From NCBI GenBank assembly GCA_023395575.1, contig JAEWZA010000291.1, forward strand, positions 1 through 8,062: 8,062 nucleotides of DNA. Direction: 5' to 3'. The DNA comes from Bacillota bacterium (GTDB taxonomy: Bacteria > Bacillota > Clostridia > Acetivibrionales > DSM-1351). Shown one piece after another: positions 5,854 to 8,062 of the stretch (the stretch's first letter is position 1; each line of letters starts with the position of its first letter). The notes below the pieces were generated by a model. It saw nothing but the letters and a program-made list of their open reading frames with translations, did not search any database and was not told where the DNA came from. Both the position numbers and the translations under genes were made by a program.

Positions 5854-5890
5854 CTATAGCTCCCATAGCAAATACTAATGGGGGCTATAG
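5854..5890. other. Strong 13-bp hairpin in the spacer
   Basis: CTATAGCTCCCAT (5854-5866) pairs along its full length with ATGGGGGCTATAG (5878-5890), one position being a T-G wobble, around an 11-nt loop. No T-run follows on either strand, so it is not a standard terminator. It may belong to a small RNA or protect an mRNA end. Confidence 0.5.
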
Positions 5891-6005
5891 CAAGAAACCG
5901 GCTAAGAGCATTAGAAAAATAGAAAACCTGCTAATATTCAACTGCTTCCTTTAGAAATGAGTTTTCAATTATGATCAAATGTTAAATTAGATTAGTAAGT
6001 TAGTT

Positions 6006-6038
6006 TTGCTTACTTTTATTTAAAATATATGCTAAAAT
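6006..6038 (+). promoter_or_regulatory. Candidate promoter before the terminator hairpin
   Basis: TTGCTT (6006-6011) may be a -35 box, with TATGCT (6028-6033, 16-bp spacing) or TAAAAT (6033-6038, 21-bp spacing) as the -10. The dyad AGTAAG/CTTACT (5994-6014) overlaps the -35 and might be an operator. Transcription from here would enter the hairpin at 6052 almost at once. Confidence 0.35.
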
Positions 6039-6051
6039 AATACTATGAAAC

Positions 6052-6108
6052 AACGTGTGGTTTTTGATAGACGTAATTACGCTTGTCAAAACTACACGTT
6101 ATTTTTGT
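6052..6108 (+). terminator. Intrinsic terminator or attenuator upstream of the CarD-family gene
   Basis: AACGTGT (6052-6058) pairs with ACACGTT (6094-6100). The helix continues GTTTTTGA/TCAAAAC with a single bulge, and a CGTAATTACG palindrome lies at the tip (6072-6081). ATTTTTGT follows at 6101-6108. Stem plus U-run is a classic Rho-independent terminator for plus-strand RNA. It may end a small RNA started near 6040, or attenuate the CarD-family gene 120 bp downstream. Confidence 0.7.
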
Positions 6109-6228
6109 AACAAATCAAAGTTTAATACAAATTATATTTAGAATTAGGAAAACATGCAATTAAAGAGAACTTAAATTGAGAGGATAAAAGATCAAAATAA
6201 ATAAAAAATTGGAGGCGTTAAAAAAATT

Positions 6229-6756
6229 ATGTATCAGATTGGTGATTTGGTTATTTACGGAAGCTACGGAGCTTGCAGAGTAGAAGCAATAGGAACACCT
6301 GATATTTGTGGACTTGATGAAACAAGAATATATTATACACTTTGTCCATTTTATCAAAATGGGAAGGTGTTTACACCTATCGATACCAGTGTGTTTATGA
6401 GGCCAATTATTACATATGAAAAAGCGCAACAGCTTATTGACCTTATTCCAAGTATTAGTACGGAGACTAACCTTTCTAACAATTCAAAATTAGTTGAAGT
6501 ACAATATCAGGAATCCATGCAGTCCCATGAATGCAGTGATTTAATCAAAATTATTAAGACTGTTTATAATAAAAGAGTGATTGCTGTGGGACAAGGGAAA
6601 AAACTTGGACAGATAGATGAGCGTTATATGAAAAAGGCTGAAGATTTACTTTATGGTGAGTTAGCAGTAGCTTTAGGCATACCAAGGGATGATGTGAAAA
6701 GCTATATAGAAGAAAGAGTTGAAGAAGCTGATAATGGAGTGGCAATAAATAGCTAG
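6229..6756 (+). CDS. CarD-family transcriptional regulator (CdnL-like)
   Basis: This 175-residue protein should bind RNA polymerase and act at promoters. The N-terminal Tudor-like RNA-polymerase-interacting domain (about residues 1-60) shows MYQIGDLVIYGSYGACRVEAIG, then YYTLCPFYQNGKVFTPID, the pattern shared with the TRCF interaction domain. The C-terminal part (about 62-165) is helical, with LIKIIKTVYNKR (105-116), KKLGQIDERYMKKAEDLLYGELA (124-146) and a final helix ending near 165, matching the CarD DNA-contacting domain. Size is normal for the family. The ATG at 6229 has GGAGG at 6211-6215, but the 13-base A-rich gap is longer than usual and could weaken translation. It stands alone, behind a terminator hairpin and before a structured RNA. 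Target promoters are unknown. Confidence 0.88.
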   Translation: MYQIGDLVIYGSYGACRVEAIGTPDICGLDETRIYYTLCPFYQNGKVFTPIDTSVFMRPIITYEKAQQLIDLIPSISTETNLSNNSKLVEVQYQESMQSHECSDLIKIIKTVYNKRVIAVGQGKKLGQIDERYMKKAEDLLYGELAVALGIPRDDVKSYIEERVEEADNGVAINS

Positions 6757-6813
6757 TTGTGATAACAAATTAATAGAACTGCAATCATGATAGAGCTGTC
6801 TTAAAATAAATCT

Positions 6814-6825
6814 TCTGTATACAGA
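6814..6825. promoter_or_regulatory. Perfect 12-bp palindrome upstream of the ncRNA promoter
   Basis: TCTGTATACAGA is a perfect palindrome 33 bp before the -10 box at 6859, flanked by two copies of TGTCTTA (6797-6803 and 6826-6832). The position suits an operator or activator site. It does not match a Firmicutes LexA box. Confidence 0.35.
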
Positions 6826-6832
6826 TGTCTTA

Positions 6833-6864
6833 TTGCAAAAAATAGTACGAGAGTGCAATATAAT
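6833..6864 (+). promoter_or_regulatory. Promoter of the putative structured RNA
   Basis: TATAAT (6859-6864) is a perfect -10 box. TTGCAA (6833-6838) resembles a -35 but at a long 20-bp spacing, so an activator or reliance on the -10 alone is possible. The predicted start near 6871 lies 20 nt before the first strand of the outermost helix of the structured segment. Confidence 0.5.
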
Positions 6865-6870
6865 CATGGA

Positions 6871-7090
6871 GAAGCTCAGTTAGAAGTTGATGCTAGAAAT
6901 AGTAGGGTAAGAACAAGTATTGTATCCGACACAGCGAAAGTAAGTAGCTGTAAGTATAACACAAGACAGGATGACTTGTCTTAAACGGTCGGAGGAAGTG
7001 CTTGTTCTGCACCGCAATTAATTAAGCGTCAATTTCGGGAGCGAGCCATAGATATATACTGCACGGGAATACTATTTAAGCAGTTTACTG
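6871..7090 (+). ncRNA. Putative free-standing structured RNA of about 200 nt
   Basis: Nested pairings organise this non-coding segment. The outer helix is TGCT (6891-6894) with AGCA (7079-7082) plus AAATAGT (6897-6903) with ACTATTT (7071-7077). Next comes AGAACAAG (6910-6917) with CTTGTTCT (7001-7008), then TCCGAC (6925-6930) with GTCGGA (6988-6993). This closes a three-way junction holding ACAGC/GCTGT (6931-6935 with 6947-6951) and AAGACA/TGTCTT (6963-6968 with 6977-6982). GTGC (6998-7001) and GCAC (7061-7064) could form a pseudoknot or alternative pairing. A perfect -10 box lies just upstream and the DNA after 7090 is T-rich. It lies between converging genes, so it is not a cis leader. Size and clostridial setting recall the raiA RNA class, a suggestion not verified here; the 3' boundary is uncertain. 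Confidence 0.55.
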
Positions 7091-7126
7091 TTGATATATT
7101 ATTTCTTGTTTTGTAGCAGCTCTTGT

Positions 7127-7138
7127 TTTAAGCTTAAA
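7127..7138. repeat. 12-bp palindrome between the ncRNA and the AraC-family gene
   Basis: TTTAAGCTTAAA is a perfect palindrome 12 bp beyond the stop of the AraC-family gene. It might contribute to ending one of the converging transcripts, but it has no GC-rich stem or clean T-run. Confidence 0.3.
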
Positions 7139-7149
7139 GAAGTAAATAC

Positions 7150-8016
7150 CTACAATCCAATTTTTTTGTATACAGAGGGTGAACAACCCTTGATGCTTTT
7201 AAAGGATCTATTAAAGGTAACTATGCTGTTAAAACCAACAGCATATGCTATATCTGCGATGGACATATTTGATGCCATGAGAAAAAGCTCGGCTTGTTTT
7301 ATTCTATATTCGTTTAAATAAAGGATAAAATTTTTCTCAGTAATATCCTTAAACATCCTTGAAAAGTAAGATTCGCTAAAGCCTACTGCTTTTGCTACAT
7401 CTGAGAGGGAAATATCGTTCATATAATTAGCTTCAATAAATTTAAAGGCCTCAGCAAGCTTATCCATTCCCTGCATTTTTTTAATGTTGCCAGTGTTATT
7501 TTCCAAATTGATTTTATCAGCTAAAAATTTTGATATGATTGCAAAAATATCATGGATTCTTGCGCTGATGAAAAGTTCAAAACCAAAATCCTTTTTGGAA
7601 TAATTTTCAATAATACTTAAAATATGTTCTTTAATACTTTCCTGAAAAGGCACATCCTTTATTGATATCTTAAATGTACTTGATATTAAAGCCTTAATAA
7701 TATTGTTATTACCAAAGGTACTTAATGACGAAGAGTCAAACTGTATAAAAATTCTCTTGCCGTTATTATTTCGGTTCGAAAAACCATGAGTATCACCACT
7801 CGCAATAAAAAGGATATCACCTTCATCTAGCTTGAACTCCTTGTTGTTAACATTTATATTAAAATGGTTTTTTTCTATATACAAAATTTCTATCACTGCA
7901 TGCCAATGCACAGGATAGTCAAAATTATCGAAGGTATTTACTTCTAGTCTGAATGGAAAACCATCAGCAAAAATACCTTTTTCGTGTAACCCATCAACAT
8001 ACATAATTATATCCAT
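7150..8016 (-). CDS. AraC-family transcriptional regulator with cupin sensor domain
   Basis: This 288-residue cytoplasmic DNA-binding protein has an N-terminal AraC-type cupin region (about residues 15-95), with PVHWHAVIEILYI (35-47) and DEGDILFIASGDTHGF (64-79), the usual effector-binding pattern. A linker region (100-185) and a C-terminal AraC/XylS double helix-turn-helix follow: DISLSDVAKAVGFSESYFSRMFK (201-223) and MSIADIAYAVGFNSIVTFNRSFK (251-273), then the family-typical CSPSVYKK. Such proteins often control sugar or oligosaccharide uptake genes, but no target is in the window and the ligand cannot be read. ATG at 8016 is the first start after an in-frame stop and has only a weak GGG ribosome site; ATG at 8004, preceded by GGGATGG, is a credible alternative. 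It converges on the structured RNA. Confidence 0.92.
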   Translation of the reverse strand: MDIIMYVDGLHEKGIFADGFPFRLEVNTFDNFDYPVHWHAVIEILYIEKNHFNINVNNKEFKLDEGDILFIASGDTHGFSNRNNNGKRIFIQFDSSSLSTFGNNNIIKALISSTFKISIKDVPFQESIKEHILSIIENYSKKDFGFELFISARIHDIFAIISKFLADKINLENNTGNIKKMQGMDKLAEAFKFIEANYMNDISLSDVAKAVGFSESYFSRMFKDITEKNFILYLNEYRIKQAELFLMASNMSIADIAYAVGFNSIVTFNRSFKSIKGCSPSVYKKIGL

Positions 8017-8062
8017 CCCATATATTCTGCAAACTCAGTTAATAACAGGCATGGACTCAGGC
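8017..8062. other. Upstream sequence of the AraC-family gene
   Basis: These 46 bases contain the region just before the AraC-family start on the minus strand. An in-frame stop at 8035-8037 closes the frame. No promoter can be assigned with confidence. Confidence 0.3.

Larger units (their letters stand above)
5587..6228. other. 640-bp spacer without a convincing gene
   Basis: Neither strand shows a reading frame with plausible length, start site and codon use. Identifiable items are a GGTATATACC palindrome (5606-5615), a 12-bp tandem duplication (5695-5718), a strong hairpin (5854-5890), a small dyad AGTAAG/CTTACT (5994-5999 with 6009-6014), a candidate promoter (6006-6038) and a terminator hairpin (6052-6108). 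The length and structure suggest one or two small RNAs or a long regulated leader for the CarD-family gene. Confidence 0.5.

Noticed and set aside
6814..6825. The TCTGTATACAGA palindrome as a LexA box.
   Set aside because: It does not match the Firmicutes consensus (CGAAC-type half-sites).
6554..6867. Minus-strand open frames opposite the CarD-family gene.
   Set aside because: They are antisense shadows of a well-supported family protein, with no ribosome sites or homologous motifs.
6988..7026. GGAGG followed by GTG within the structured RNA looked like a small gene start.
   Set aside because: The frame stops after seven codons and the GGAGG bases are accounted for by the predicted helix and junction.
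7091..7321. A 76-codon plus-strand open frame overlapping the 3' end of the AraC-family gene.
   Set aside because: It lacks a ribosome site, mostly mirrors the coding frame of the AraC-family gene and has no recognisable protein features.
1..8062. CRISPR arrays, tRNA or rRNA genes, insertion sequences.
   Set aside because: No regularly spaced repeats, no tRNA cloverleaf with CCA or T-loop consensus, no rRNA-like stretch and no transposase or terminal inverted repeats were seen.

Overview
This window looks like chromosome from a low-GC, anaerobic, nitrogen-fixing member of the Clostridia. The evidence is AT-rich DNA, strong AGGAGG-type ribosome binding sites, a homocitrate synthase fragment of the split clostridial type directly followed by a molybdate transporter, and a stand-alone CarD-family regulator. 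Species cannot be fixed from the sequence alone.

Region 1 (1-3281, + strand) is the 3' end of a nitrogenase-support operon: the catalytic part of a homocitrate synthase (nifV, alpha type), then modA, modB and modC. Homocitrate and molybdate are both needed to build the FeMo-cofactor, so the four genes serve one job: making the organic ligand and importing the metal. Region 2 (3282-3576) has no gene but is almost entirely foldable: an 85-nt multi-stem element, a 62-nt hairpin, and a third hairpin that is the terminator of the opposing redox operon. Region 3 (3577-5009, - strand) is a two-gene thiol-redox unit, a CcdA-type membrane electron carrier followed by a membrane-anchored TlpA/ResA-type thioredoxin. 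Facing away from it across a 370-bp divergent spacer is a small CPWC glutaredoxin (5356-5586, + strand) with a recognisable promoter and palindromic candidate operators.

Region 4 (5587-6228) is a 640-bp spacer without a convincing gene. It holds a strong 13-bp hairpin, a 12-bp tandem duplication, a candidate promoter and a strong intrinsic-terminator hairpin 130 bp before the CarD-family gene (6229-6756). Region 5 (6757-7149) lies between the converging CarD-family and AraC-family genes. Inside it is the most interesting item of the window: a promoter-preceded, roughly 200-nt segment (about 6871-7090) that folds into nested long-range helices around a three-way junction. It has no coding potential and looks like a free-standing structured non-coding RNA. 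Region 6 (7150-8016, - strand) is an AraC-family regulator with an N-terminal cupin-type sensor domain; the last 46 bases hold only its upstream sequence.

All folding statements come from reading complementary segments by eye; no folding energy, covariance search or database search was run.
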